A DNA stretch of 23,710 nucleotides from Clostridium sp. CAG:1024 (GTDB lineage: Bacteria; Bacillota; Clostridia; Christensenellales; CAG-138): positions 18,902 through 42,611 of the forward strand of contig HF985510.1 in the NCBI GenBank assembly GCA_000432015.1, read 5' to 3'. Each line of letters starts with the position of its first letter. The stretch's first letter is position 1. Made by a program: the position numbers and the translations under genes. Positions 1 to 7,199 of the stretch are shown here, piece by piece. The notes below the pieces were generated by a model that saw only the letters and a list, made by a program, of their open reading frames with translations, was not told where the DNA came from and searched no databases.

Positions 1-674
1 ATGTCCGCATCGATGAGCTCTGCAAGCTTTGCGGAGGCAAAGTCTTTGTCGATAACGGCGGGCGTTCCGACGAGTTTGCCGTCCTTCTCGATGACCGGGA
101 TGCCGCCGCCGCCGACGGTGATGACCACATGGCCCGCGGAGATCAGCGTCTTGACCGCTTCCTTCTCAATCACGTCTACGGGCTTCGGAGAGGGAACGAC
201 CTGGCGATAGCCGCGGCCTGCGTCTTCGACCATGGTGTAGCCCTTTTCCTCGTGGATCTTCTCAGCCTGTTCCTTCGTATAGAACGCGCCGATCGGCTTC
301 GACGGCTTCTGGAAGGCGGGATCCTTCTCGTCTACGAGCACCTGCGTCACGACCGTTGCAACGCACTTGTTGATGCCGCGCTTCTGCATTTCGTTATGAA
401 TACCGTTTTGCAGATGGTAACCGATGTAGCCTTGGCTCATCGCGCCGCACTCGGGGAAGGGCATGGCCGCCTTGATGGCACCTGCTTCCGCAGCGGTGGA
501 CATGCCGAGGTTGATCATGCCGACCTGCGGTCCATTGCCGTGTGCGATAACGACGTCGTTTCCCTGCTCGATGAGATCAACGATCGAGGTTGCCGTTCCG
601 GTGATGAGCTTCAACTGTTCTTCCGGGGTATTTCCGAGCGCATTGCCGCCCAGTGCGATCACGATTTTTGCCAT
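1..674 (-). CDS. arcC: Carbamate kinase, partial (C-terminus off the left edge)
   Basis: Carbamate kinase interconverts carbamoyl phosphate plus ADP with carbamate plus ATP, the ATP-yielding last step of the arginine deiminase or related carbamoyl-phosphate pathways in the cytoplasm. The visible 224 residues start MAKIVIALGGNALG, the classic amino-acid-kinase nucleotide/phosphate loop. They continue with AHGNGPQVGMINLG near residue 45 and VITVGGGGIPVI near residue 200. The family is usually about 310 residues, so roughly the last 85 lie outside the window. The ATG at 674 is preceded by AAAGGAAG, a good ribosome binding site. No arcA or arcB gene is visible on this side, so the pathway context is unknown. 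Family identity is seen directly; the arcC symbol rests on the family. Confidence 0.93.
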   Translation of the reverse strand, partial: MAKIVIALGGNALGNTPEEQLKLITGTATSIVDLIEQGNDVVIAHGNGPQVGMINLGMSTAAEAGAIKAAMPFPECGAMSQGYIGYHLQNGIHNEMQKRGINKCVATVVTQVLVDEKDPAFQKPSKPIGAFYTKEQAEKIHEEKGYTMVEDAGRGYRQVVPSPKPVDVIEKEAVKTLISAGHVVITVGGGGIPVIEKDGKLVGTPAVIDKDFASAKLAELIDAD

Positions 675-716
675 AAATTGCTTTCTTCCTTTAATAATTG
701 ATATGGTGGTACTACA

Positions 717-750
717 AGTATATCACACAATTTGTAATGTTGCATCACAA
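717..750 (-). promoter_or_regulatory. Probable carbamate kinase promoter (extended -10) with overlapping imperfect palindrome
   Basis: Read on the minus strand, TGATATACT at 725-717 is an extended -10 element (TGn plus TATACT), about 40 bp upstream of the kinase start. No good -35 hexamer is seen. Immediately upstream, 732-750 is an imperfect 19-bp palindrome (TTGTAATGTTGCATCACAA on the plus strand), placed where an activator or repressor could act. It does not match one known operator clearly. Confidence 0.4.
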
Positions 751-796
751 TTATTGTATTTCTTGAAAAACACACCCATCTTTTTTGCTGCCGTGC

Positions 797-2050
797 TTAT
801 TCCTCCGGCATCGAAATATAAAACGTTGCGACAAGGAGCGCATGATCCGTCGCCTGGGTTTCCTGCGTATCCACCATGTGCACATCCGATGCGATAAGGC
901 CGTCCGAATACAGGATATTATCAATGATCTTCGGCCGTGCGCCCGTTCCGAACGTGCTCTGATCCATATTCGCAAAGTGGATATCCGGCATGTAGCGTGC
1001 AAGCCTCGGCGGCGAGCAGTTGAAATCACCCGTCACGGTATAGAGATCGACGCCCGTTGCCGCAAGCGTATAGGCCAAAGAGGCGATGTTCACGGACTTC
1101 TGATACATTTTTGACGCGCACAGATGCGTGTTGAACACATACACGGCGCCTTCATTCAGCAGCACGCGCGCGTATCCCAAGGCGCGCGGTTCCTTGCCGT
1201 ATACGACGTCCAGCTTCCAAGCTTCCGCGTCAATGATCGGATAGCGCGAAAGGATCGCCGTACCAAACTGTCCTTCGTCGTAGTCCGTCGCAGGGCAAAA
1301 GGCATAATACGGGTATCCTGCGGCTTTTGCAAGCTCTTTTGTCCAGTCCTTGCCGTTCCCGCGCACCGTATTCTTGTCGATCTCCTGTATGCCCACGATA
1401 TCCAGGGCTTCCCGCTGCAGGAGCGCCGCGATCCGTCCAAGACGCGCAGTTGTTCGAACGCCATGCACGTTCAGCGTACCGATCCGGTAGCGGATCACGC
1501 CGGTCTGGTGCAGGTCTTTCCGCTCAATCTCGATATTCTCAGCCGGAAGATACCCCGCCATGCCCTGAAACAGGATCTGAACGTATCCGTCCTCTTCGCC
1601 TAGCACAGCATATTGCTCACCCGTGTGCGCCGTTCCGTAATTCTTTCCGGCGCCTTTTTTCTTGCGCACATAAACGCCGCGTTCTTCCGCCTGAACCGTG
1701 CCGAGCAGAACCTCGTCCGCCTGTTCCACAAGCGGTGCGCCCGTCGGAGACGGATACGGTGTCGCCCATTCGGGCGTCGGTTCGGGCGTACTGCCCGCGA
1801 GCGTTTCTTCCGGCGGATCCGTCGGAATCGGCACAAAAGTGATCTTTGGCGTTACCGTTGGAATACAATCGTTTACGGAGGGCGTTCTCGTCGGCGCAGG
1901 CGTTGCAGTCGGTGCGGGCGTGTTTGGAAGCGCCGTCGCGGTCTGCTCTTCCGTCTGCGGCGACTCTCGCACGAATGCGCAGCCGCAGCACAGGAAAACA
2001 GCCATCAACAGGCACGCCCGACGCAAGCACCGATACCAACGATCCCACAT
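797..2050 (-). CDS. Secreted or lipid-anchored SH3b plus endonuclease/exonuclease/phosphatase-family protein
   Basis: This is a 417-residue exported hydrolase of the EEP (DNase I-like) fold; the substrate could be nucleic acid, a phospholipid head group or an inositol phosphate. An amino-terminal signal (about 10-22) ends in a Cys-rich, imperfect lipobox (LCCGC, candidate Cys24). A Thr/Pro-rich linker (about 36-106) follows, then an SH3b-like domain (about 113-178, with GVYVRKKKG and GYLPAENI). The catalytic domain is about 187-414. The EEP motifs are intact: Asn194 (TLNVHG), Glu223 (GIQEID), NTHL at 307-310, GDFN at 341-344 and Asp402-His403 (ATDHALL). A GGAGG lies rather far (15 nt) from the ATG, so the start is less certain. 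It is a single-gene unit with its own promoter. Extracellular nuclease is the likeliest role, by inference. Confidence 0.85.
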   Translation of the reverse strand: MWDRWYRCLRRACLLMAVFLCCGCAFVRESPQTEEQTATALPNTPAPTATPAPTRTPSVNDCIPTVTPKITFVPIPTDPPEETLAGSTPEPTPEWATPYPSPTGAPLVEQADEVLLGTVQAEERGVYVRKKKGAGKNYGTAHTGEQYAVLGEEDGYVQILFQGMAGYLPAENIEIERKDLHQTGVIRYRIGTLNVHGVRTTARLGRIAALLQREALDIVGIQEIDKNTVRGNGKDWTKELAKAAGYPYYAFCPATDYDEGQFGTAILSRYPIIDAEAWKLDVVYGKEPRALGYARVLLNEGAVYVFNTHLCASKMYQKSVNIASLAYTLAATGVDLYTVTGDFNCSPPRLARYMPDIHFANMDQSTFGTGARPKIIDNILYSDGLIASDVHMVDTQETQATDHALLVATFYISMPEE

Positions 2051-2089
2051 ACTGCTCTTCTTTTTCCTCCGATCTCTCTGCTCGTATCT

Positions 2090-2117
2090 ATTCTATCATC
2101 AACCGGCAGAATTGCAA
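2090..2117 (-). promoter_or_regulatory. Promoter of the EEP-family gene
   Basis: On the minus strand TTGCAA (2117-2112), a 16-bp spacer and TAGAAT (2095-2090) form a plausible sigma-A promoter about 40 bp before the start codon at 2050. Confidence 0.5.
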
Positions 2118-2420
2118 CCGTCCAGATTTTGACGCTGTGAAAAACGCCCGTTCTAGTGGGGTGGTGCCGCTTCGCCCGGCGCAGGTCCGGGGATCTTCCT
2201 TCGACATGAGAAGACTGTCCTTTCACAGCATCCGCTGCGCTCTGTATTGAGAACGCGCAGGCGGGCAACTGTGTTCTCCCCCGGCTTTCGCCACGCGCAC
2301 GCGTTGGCGGCTTGTATTTTACGAGGAGCCGTTTCGTTTTCGTCGTTTCCCCTGTCGTTTTTAAGTGGGTGCGTCTTTCGTTTCCGATATGCGCTGTTTT
2401 TCGCCGCCAAAAGCAGAAAC
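2118..2420. other. Gene-free spacer
   Basis: About 300 bp between the EEP-gene promoter and the terminator of the small acidic gene. Open frames here overlap one another, lack family signatures and vary in quality. The best, a 39-codon frame at 2088-2207 on the minus strand, is described among the rejected items. No RNA gene, repeat or clear regulatory structure is recognised. Confidence 0.4.
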
Positions 2421-2440
2421 GGGGGCAAGAATTTGCCCCC
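2421..2440 (-). terminator. Hairpin ending the small acidic-protein gene
   Basis: GGGGGCAA (2421-2428) pairs with TTGCCCCC (2433-2440) around a 4-nt loop. It lies 16 bp beyond the stop codon of the minus-strand gene. The following bases (CGTTTCTGCTTTT on the minus strand) are only moderately U-rich, so it is a weak intrinsic terminator. Confidence 0.55.
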
Positions 2441-2456
2441 TCGACCGAGCTGTCGC

Positions 2457-2639
2457 TTACTCGTCGTCATCATCGTCGTCATCATTGTCGTCAATGGCTT
2501 CCGCATTCGCTTTCTGCATTGCTTCTATTATACGCTCCATGTGTTTTGCCATATTGTCTTTGTCCAGCTCCGCGATGATCCGCAATGCCTCCAGCATTGC
2601 AAGCGTTTGTGCCGTGTCTATTCCACCGTTCTTTCCCAT
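2457..2639 (-). CDS. Small acidic protein with a terminal Asp run (60 aa)
   Basis: The function is not recognised. The start chosen is the ATG at 2639, giving MGKNGGIDTAQTLAMLEALR at the amino end. The middle (about residues 8-48) reads as one or two amphipathic helices with heptad-like Leu, Ile and Met. The tail is DDNDDDDDDDE. A GTG 12 bases upstream (2651) would add four residues, but it abuts the AAAGGAGG and leaves no spacing, so the ATG is preferred. The gene has a good promoter (TTGCCT, 18 bp, TATACT), an AAAGGAGG site and a downstream hairpin, which together argue it is real. The Asp run is encoded by alternating GAC and GAT triplets. There is no signal peptide or membrane segment; the protein is likely cytoplasmic. 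Confidence 0.7.
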   Translation of the reverse strand: MGKNGGIDTAQTLAMLEALRIIAELDKDNMAKHMERIIEAMQKANAEAIDDNDDDDDDDE

Positions 2640-2667
2640 GGTTCCCTTCACCCTCCTTTATGCATAG

Positions 2668-2697
2668 AGTATACTCTCTCTTGGTGCAGGAAGGCAA
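2668..2697 (-). promoter_or_regulatory. Promoter of the small acidic-protein gene
   Basis: On the minus strand TTGCCT (2697-2692), an 18-bp spacer and TATACT (2673-2668). The expected transcript start near 2661 leaves a leader of about 22 nt containing AAAGGAGG. Confidence 0.6.
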
Positions 2698-2751
2698 GCG
2701 CGGGGAATTACCGCCGCATCGCTCAATATGCAACTTGTACATCCCTCATGT

Positions 2752-2785
2752 AAAAACGCTGTCGTATGTGTTACATATGACAGCG
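2752..2785 (-). terminator. Intrinsic terminator of the ABC importer operon
   Basis: A 13-bp stem (2757-2769 with 2773-2785, one mismatch or wobble) with a 3-nt loop is followed on the minus strand by TTTTT (2756-2752). It lies about 80 bp beyond the ATPase stop codon. Confidence 0.8.
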
Positions 2786-2826
2786 ATCATACTGCTTCCG
2801 GCAAAATCAACAATCCATTCAGGGAA

Positions 2827-2852
2827 CGGCGCTCCGTGTCTTCGGAACGCCG
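2827..2852 (-). terminator. Second hairpin downstream of the ABC ATPase gene
   Basis: A 10-bp GC-rich stem (2827-2836 with 2843-2852, one G-U pair on the minus strand) lies 14 bp after the ATPase stop codon. The bases after it (TTCCCT) give only a weak U tail, so it may pause or stabilise the transcript ahead of the stronger terminator at 2752-2785. Confidence 0.45.
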
Positions 2853-2865
2853 CCCCTATTCTTTC

Positions 2866-3657
2866 TTACAAAACCAGTCGATCGCTGACCTCGTCACTGC
2901 CCGCGCTCTCCGAAAAGCGTTCCAAAAGGGCTTCAACGGTCAGTTTTTTCTTCTCTTCGCCGGATACATCGACCGCGACACGCCCGTCGTGCATCATGAT
3001 CAGGCGATTGCCGTAACGAATCGCATCCCGCATATTATGCGTTACCATAAGAGAGGTCAAGCCGTGTTCCTCGATGATCTGTTCGGACAATTCCAGCACC
3101 TTTCTCGCCGTTTTGGGATCGAGCGCGGCCGTATGCTCGTCCAGAAGCAAGAGCTTCGGCTTTTGCAGCGTTGCCATGAGCAATGTCAACGCCTGCCGCT
3201 GACCGCCGGACAGAAGCTTGACCTTGGTGGAAAGACGATCCTCCAGGCCGAGATCCAGCCGCCGCAGCTGCTCTTTGAACATCTCGCGTTCCTTCTGCGT
3301 GATGCCCCATCGCAAGCCGCGCTTTTGCCCGCGGCGCAGCGCAAGCGCAAGGTTCTCTTCGATCCACATGTTACCGGCAGTTCCCATCATGGGATCTTGG
3401 AACACGCGGCCAAGCAGCTTTGCCCTGCGGTGCTCCGGCATATGCGTCACGTTCTGTCCATCGATCCAGATCTCGCCGGAAGTGGGCGCATACGCGCCGC
3501 TCACGCAGTTCAGCAGCGTTGATTTTCCGGCGCCGTTGCCGCCGATGACCGTCACAAATTCGCCGGGCGCGAGGTGCAGATCCACGCCCGCTAGCGCCGT
3601 TTTTTCATTGACCGTACCCGCATGGAATACGATCTTCACTGCTTTCATTTCGAGCAT
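2866..3657 (-). CDS. ABC importer ATP-binding protein
   Basis: This 263-residue ATPase energises the importer formed with the adjacent permease and lipoprotein. All nucleotide-binding motifs are present: Walker A GGNGAGKST (about 38-46), Q-loop VFQDP (about 86-90), signature LSGGQRQALTL (about 149-159), Walker B LLLLDEHTAAL (about 169-179, with His after the catalytic Glu, as is common in this subfamily) and the switch His in MVTHNM (about 204-209). It resembles the LivG/LivF-like ATPases that accompany ABC_sub_bind-type transporters. Its ATG overlaps the end of the permease gene by 13 nt, which indicates translational coupling. It is the last gene of the operon and is followed by two hairpins. 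Confidence 0.93.
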   Translation of the reverse strand: MLEMKAVKIVFHAGTVNEKTALAGVDLHLAPGEFVTVIGGNGAGKSTLLNCVSGAYAPTSGEIWIDGQNVTHMPEHRRAKLLGRVFQDPMMGTAGNMWIEENLALALRRGQKRGLRWGITQKEREMFKEQLRRLDLGLEDRLSTKVKLLSGGQRQALTLLMATLQKPKLLLLDEHTAALDPKTARKVLELSEQIIEEHGLTSLMVTHNMRDAIRYGNRLIMMHDGRVAVDVSGEEKKKLTVEALLERFSESAGSDEVSDRLVL

Positions 3658-4550
3658 TGCCGTGCCTCCTCCCTTGCGGCCTTTCTCGCCTGTGCTTTCT
3701 GTTTGAGCGTAGGCAGGGACAGCGCGACCGCCACTGTCAGGGCAGTAAAGAGCTTCAGATCATTTGCGGGCATTCCGAGTTTTAGGACCAATGCGATGAT
3801 AAGGCGGTAGCAGATCGCGCCGAATACCAGCGAACGCAGCGACTGTGAAAAGGTCTTTTTCCCAAACAGCACCTCGCCGATGATGAGAGAGGCCAGCCCG
3901 ATCACAATGGATCCCGTTCCCATCTGGATGTCCGCAAAGGTCTGGCTTTGTGCGATCAAACCGCCGGACAGGGCGACAAGGCCATTGCTGAGCACGAGTC
4001 CCAGTATCTTCATAGCGTCGGTGTTCACACCCTGTGCGCGCGCCATACGGGCATTGTCGCCCGTCGCACGGACTGCGCAGCCGATCTCCGTGCCGAAGAA
4101 CCAGTAAACGAACCCGAGTACCGCCAGAACGAACAGCAGTCCCACCGCAATCATGGAAAGATTGCGCGAAAGCCCAAGTGCGCCGAATCCGTCAAACACG
4201 GTCGGCATACGCAGCAGGGAGACGTTTGCCTTGCCCATGATGCGCAGGTTGATCGACCAGAGCGCGATCATGGTCAAAATGCCGGACAGCAGCGCCGGAA
4301 TATGCAGCGCGGTGTGCAGCAGCCCCGTCGCAAGGCCGGCGAGCATCCCGCCGAGCGCTGCAAGCACCAGCGCAAGCAGCGGATGAATACCAGCCGCAAT
4401 GCACACGGCCGCGATGGCAGCCCCCATGGTGAGGCTGCCTTCTACGGTCAGATCCGCAATGTCCAGCACACGGTAGCTGATGTAAACGCCGCAGGTCATA
4501 AGCGTCCAGAGCAGTCCTAACGCCACCGCGCCCAAGAATTCATTCCACAT
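3645..4550 (-). CDS. ABC importer permease (BPD_transp_2 type)
   Basis: This 301-residue integral membrane protein has about eight hydrophobic segments, starting with residues 5-27, and a basic carboxyl tail. It carries the conserved cytoplasmic stretch GCAVRATGDNARMARAQGVN (about 158-177), typical of branched-chain-amino-acid-type permeases, and the early motif DIADLTVEGSLTMGAA (about 30-45) that is characteristic of the uncharacterised or aromatic amino acid subgroup paired with ABC_sub_bind lipoproteins. Only one permease gene is present, so the channel is presumably a homodimer. It lies 31 bp after the lipoprotein gene and overlaps the ATPase gene. Confidence 0.92.
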   Translation of the reverse strand: MWNEFLGAVALGLLWTLMTCGVYISYRVLDIADLTVEGSLTMGAAIAAVCIAAGIHPLLALVLAALGGMLAGLATGLLHTALHIPALLSGILTMIALWSINLRIMGKANVSLLRMPTVFDGFGALGLSRNLSMIAVGLLFVLAVLGFVYWFFGTEIGCAVRATGDNARMARAQGVNTDAMKILGLVLSNGLVALSGGLIAQSQTFADIQMGTGSIVIGLASLIIGEVLFGKKTFSQSLRSLVFGAICYRLIIALVLKLGMPANDLKLFTALTVAVALSLPTLKQKAQARKAAREEARQCSK

Positions 4551-4581
4551 GAGACGGTACCTCTCTCATCAGCCGCGCAGT

Positions 4582-5574
4582 TTATTCCGCATATTGCGCA
4601 AGTTCATCGGGGATCTTCAGTCCGATGGCCTCCGCTGTCGCCGCATTGATCCTGTAATCAAACTCCGTCAGGCTCTCGATGGGCATTTCCGCAATGTTCG
4701 CGCCCTCTTTCAGAATGCGCACCGCCATGAGTCCCGTCTGGTGGCCAAGGTTGTAGTAGTTGATGCCGAGCGTCGCAAGACCGCCGTTGTCAACCATGCC
4801 GGATTCGCCGCAGATGACCGGGATCTTCGCTTCGTTTGCAACGCCTGCGACAACGGGCATGGACGATGCGAGCGTGTTGTCCGTCGGAATGTAGATGGCG
4901 TCGCACTTGCCGACGAGGGTCTGCATCGCCTGCTGCACATCATTGGTGGAAGTCACCGTGATCTCTTCATAGCCAAGTCCCAGCGCTTCGATCTCCGCCT
5001 TTGCGATACCGGCCTGCAGCACCGAATTGTCCTCGCCGCCATTGTAGATGCAGCCGATGGTCTTGGTATCGGGTGCAAGCTGCACGATCAATGCGATCTG
5101 CTCCTTGATGGGGTTCATATCCGTCGTGCCGGAAACATTGCCGCCAGGCGCCGCATTGCTGTTGACGAGCTTTGCGCTCTCATAATCCGTAACGGCGGTC
5201 GCAAGGATCGGGATCTCCGTCGTTTTGCCTGCCATAGCTTGTGCGGCAGGCGTTGCGATCGCAAGGATCAAATCGACCTTCTCGCCGAGGAAGCGCTCAC
5301 CGATTGTGGAAAGATTCGATTGGTCGCCCTGTGCGTTTTGCAGGTCGATCTCGACCGTTTCACCGTCAACAAAGCCGTTTTCGGCAAGCGCCGCGATGAA
5401 TCCCTCGCACGCGCTGTCCAGCGCCGCGTGCTCCGCAAGCTGCACGATGCCGACGCGCGGCAGTCGATCCTTTTCTCCCGCATCCACCGCGGGGGCGGTC
5501 GTGCAGCCGGCGAGCGCCGCAACAAGCAGCAGCGCCGTAAGCACCGAAATCAACTTTTTGCCTGTCTTTTTCAT
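4582..5574 (-). CDS. ABC importer substrate-binding lipoprotein (ABC_sub_bind family)
   Basis: This 330-residue extracytoplasmic binding protein captures the ligand for the downstream permease and ATPase. It has a clear lipoprotein signal: a basic start (MKKTGKK), a hydrophobic stretch to residue 21, and lipobox LAGC with lipid-modified Cys24. The mature part carries family features such as VGIVQLAEHAALD near residue 41, AIATPAAQAMAG near residue 105 and YNLGHQTGLMAVRILKEGA near residue 274. Relatives are often annotated as tryptophan (TrpX-like) transporters. Here the T-box upstream points to tyrosine instead. The start has GGAGG 9 nt upstream. It is the first gene of a T-box-controlled operon. 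Confidence 0.93.
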   Translation of the reverse strand: MKKTGKKLISVLTALLLVAALAGCTTAPAVDAGEKDRLPRVGIVQLAEHAALDSACEGFIAALAENGFVDGETVEIDLQNAQGDQSNLSTIGERFLGEKVDLILAIATPAAQAMAGKTTEIPILATAVTDYESAKLVNSNAAPGGNVSGTTDMNPIKEQIALIVQLAPDTKTIGCIYNGGEDNSVLQAGIAKAEIEALGLGYEEITVTSTNDVQQAMQTLVGKCDAIYIPTDNTLASSMPVVAGVANEAKIPVICGESGMVDNGGLATLGINYYNLGHQTGLMAVRILKEGANIAEMPIESLTEFDYRINAATAEAIGLKIPDELAQYAE

Positions 5575-5604
5575 GTTGTTTTTCCTCCGTTTCTCTTGTC
5601 AGGT

Positions 5605-5895
5605 GCAAAAAAAGTCCTTTCCCGACGATTCGGAAAAGGACGGACGCACCGTGTTACCACCTTTTTTCCCCGCCGCCTCACAGCCTGCGGGCTCAGCAAG
5701 CAATCCAACAATCGCTCTGCGCTGTAACGGGCGCCCCCGGATCGGCTTACTGAGCGATTTTCGCGCCGTTCTGCCCATCGACTCGCCGAATGTAATTCCT
5801 CTACGGCCCCGCTGCTTTTGTTTCACCCCGTTCAAAAGCTCTCTGCCAGCTCACAGACCGTTCGTACTTGTTTCGGGTCAACGTCATTTTTGATT
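5605..5895 (-). promoter_or_regulatory. T-box riboswitch controlling the ABC importer; best specifier is Tyr (UAC)
   Basis: On the minus strand the leader holds the usual T-box parts in order. The AGAGAG element and an apical hairpin with GGGGTGAAA come first (about 5847-5815). A specifier region GAATTACATTCGGCGAG follows, in which UAC at 5794-5792 is followed by the expected purine A. The antiterminator sequence GGTGGTAACACGG (5661-5649) and a strong terminator (5641-5607) complete it. In T-boxes the variable base of UGGN pairs with the tRNA discriminator. Here UGGU calls for A73, as in tRNA-Tyr, and not G73 as in bacterial tRNA-Trp. Uncharged tRNA should favour antitermination and importer expression. 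The T-box call is secure; the amino acid assignment is inference. Confidence 0.9.
5607..5641 (-). terminator. T-box-regulated terminator
   Basis: An 11-bp stem (5614-5624 with 5631-5641, one G-U pair) and a 6-nt loop, followed on the minus strand by seven U residues (5613-5607). It lies directly after the antiterminator sequence, so the two structures are alternatives. Confidence 0.9.
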
Positions 5896-5901
5896 TTCTG
5901 T

Positions 5902-5930
5902 ATTGTAGTATATCATATATCATTTGTCAA
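5902..5930 (-). promoter_or_regulatory. Promoter of the T-box/ABC importer operon
   Basis: On the minus strand TTGACA (5930-5925), exactly 17 bp, then TACAAT (5907-5902). This near-consensus promoter would start the transcript near 5895, just upstream of T-box stem I. Confidence 0.85.
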
Positions 5931-5950
5931 GCGCATTTTCTCTTTTTTTG

Positions 5951-5985
5951 AAAAAAAATCGCGCGAACCAAACAGTTCACGCGAT
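5951..5985 (-). terminator. Terminator of the malate operon
   Basis: An 11-bp stem (5958-5968 with 5975-5985, one wobble) with a 6-nt loop is followed on the minus strand by a run of T (5957-5951). It lies about 28 bp after the malic enzyme stop codon and just upstream of the next promoter. Confidence 0.9.
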
Positions 5986-6012
5986 TCTATTCGAGTTTGT
6001 CGTTTTGCCGTG

Positions 6013-7188
6013 TCAGATCCTCGCCACACCGGTGTCCCTCGCCGCTTTTGCAACAGCCGCGGCGACTGTCTGCCCAACGCGCGGGTCAAACGCCTTGGGA
6101 ATGATATACTCCGCTGAAAGCTCTTCCTCGGTAATCAGGCCCGCAAGCGCCCGCGCTGCCGCGATCTTCATCGCATCATTGATATCGCGCGCGCGTACAT
6201 CGAACGTCCCGCGGAAGATGCCCGGAAACGCCAGAACATTGTTGATCTGATTGGGATAGTCGCTGCGACCGGTCGCAATCACTTTTGCACCGCCCGCTTT
6301 CGCATCGTCCGGGAAGATCTCCGGCGTGGGGTTCGCGCAGGCAAACACGATCGCATCGCGATTCATGGTGCGCACCATCTCCGTCGTGACCATGCCCGGT
6401 GCGGAAACGCCGATAAATACATCCGCGCCGACCAGCATATCCGCAAGGCTGCCCGTTCTCTTTTCACGATTGGTCAAAAGCGCCATCTCGTTTTTAATGG
6501 GATTCATGCCCTCGCTGCGGCCCTCGTAGATCGCGCCCTTGCGGTCGCAAAGCGTAATATTGCGGAACCCGTCCGAAAGCAGGAGCTTCGTAATGCTGAT
6601 CGCGGCCGCGCCCGCGCCATTGATAACGACGCGCACGTCCTCCTTCGTTTTCCCTACGACCTTCAGCGCATTGGTCAGACCCGCGAGCGTGATGACCGCC
6701 GTTCCGTGCTGATCGTCATGGAAGATCGGAATGTCGCATTTTTCCTTCAATTTCTTTTCGATCTCAAAACAGCGCGGCGCGGCGATATCCTCAAGGTTTA
6801 CGCCGCCGAAGCTGCCGGAGATCAGGTAAATCGTGTTCACGATCTCGTCCACATCCTTGGACTTGATGCAGAGCGGAAAAGCATCCACGCCGCCGAAGGA
6901 CTTGAACAGCACGCACTTGCCTTCCATAACGGGCATTCCCGCCTCGGGGCCGATATCGCCGAGACCCAGCACCGCCGTGCCGTCCGTTACAACAAGGCAG
7001 AGATTCCAGCGGCGTGTCAGCTCATAGGAGCGGTCAACATCCTTCTGGATTGCAATGCAGGGCGCCGCGACGCCCGGCGTGTAAGCAAGCGACAGATCCT
7101 CTTTTGTTTTTACAGGTACGGTCGCTACTACCTCGATTTTCCCCTTCCACTCTTCATGTTTCTTCAGCGATTCTTTTGCGTAATCCAT
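6013..7188 (-). CDS. Malic enzyme (short bacterial type)
   Basis: Malic enzyme catalyses oxidative decarboxylation of malate to pyruvate and CO2 with reduction of NAD(P). The 391-residue length fits the short bacterial form without a phosphotransacetylase-like extension. Motifs are YTPGVA (36-41, catalytic Tyr36), GDIGPEAGMPVMEGK (77-91, with catalytic Lys91), the metal-binding region FHDDQHGTAV (156-165), the dinucleotide fold VVINGAGAAA (187-196) and ANPTPEI (285-291). Cofactor preference (NAD or NADP) cannot be decided by eye. It lies 11 bp after the Ldh2-family gene and shares its operon, promoter and terminator. The upstream GGAGAAACGCT gives a good ribosome binding site. Confidence 0.95.
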   Translation of the reverse strand: MDYAKESLKKHEEWKGKIEVVATVPVKTKEDLSLAYTPGVAAPCIAIQKDVDRSYELTRRWNLCLVVTDGTAVLGLGDIGPEAGMPVMEGKCVLFKSFGGVDAFPLCIKSKDVDEIVNTIYLISGSFGGVNLEDIAAPRCFEIEKKLKEKCDIPIFHDDQHGTAVITLAGLTNALKVVGKTKEDVRVVINGAGAAAISITKLLLSDGFRNITLCDRKGAIYEGRSEGMNPIKNEMALLTNREKRTGSLADMLVGADVFIGVSAPGMVTTEMVRTMNRDAIVFACANPTPEIFPDDAKAGGAKVIATGRSDYPNQINNVLAFPGIFRGTFDVRARDINDAMKIAAARALAGLITEEELSAEYIIPKAFDPRVGQTVAAAVAKAARDTGVARI

Positions 7189-7199
7189 AGCGTTTCTCC

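Noticed and set aside
732..750. Imperfect palindrome upstream of carbamate kinase as a Rex, Crp/Fnr or ArgR operator
   Set aside because: It has one mismatch per arm and odd spacing for each of these boxes. It is noted only as part of the promoter region.
2088..2207. A 39-codon minus-strand frame (MSKEDPRTCAGRSGTTPLER at its start) with AAAGGA 10 nt upstream
   Set aside because: No family, no promoter seen, and its end overlaps the -10 of the next gene. Composition looks like ordinary spacer.
5605..5895. Tryptophan specificity of the T-box, expected from the transporter family
   Set aside because: UGG triplets exist in the leader but not at the specifier position, and UGGU does not fit the G73 of bacterial tRNA-Trp.
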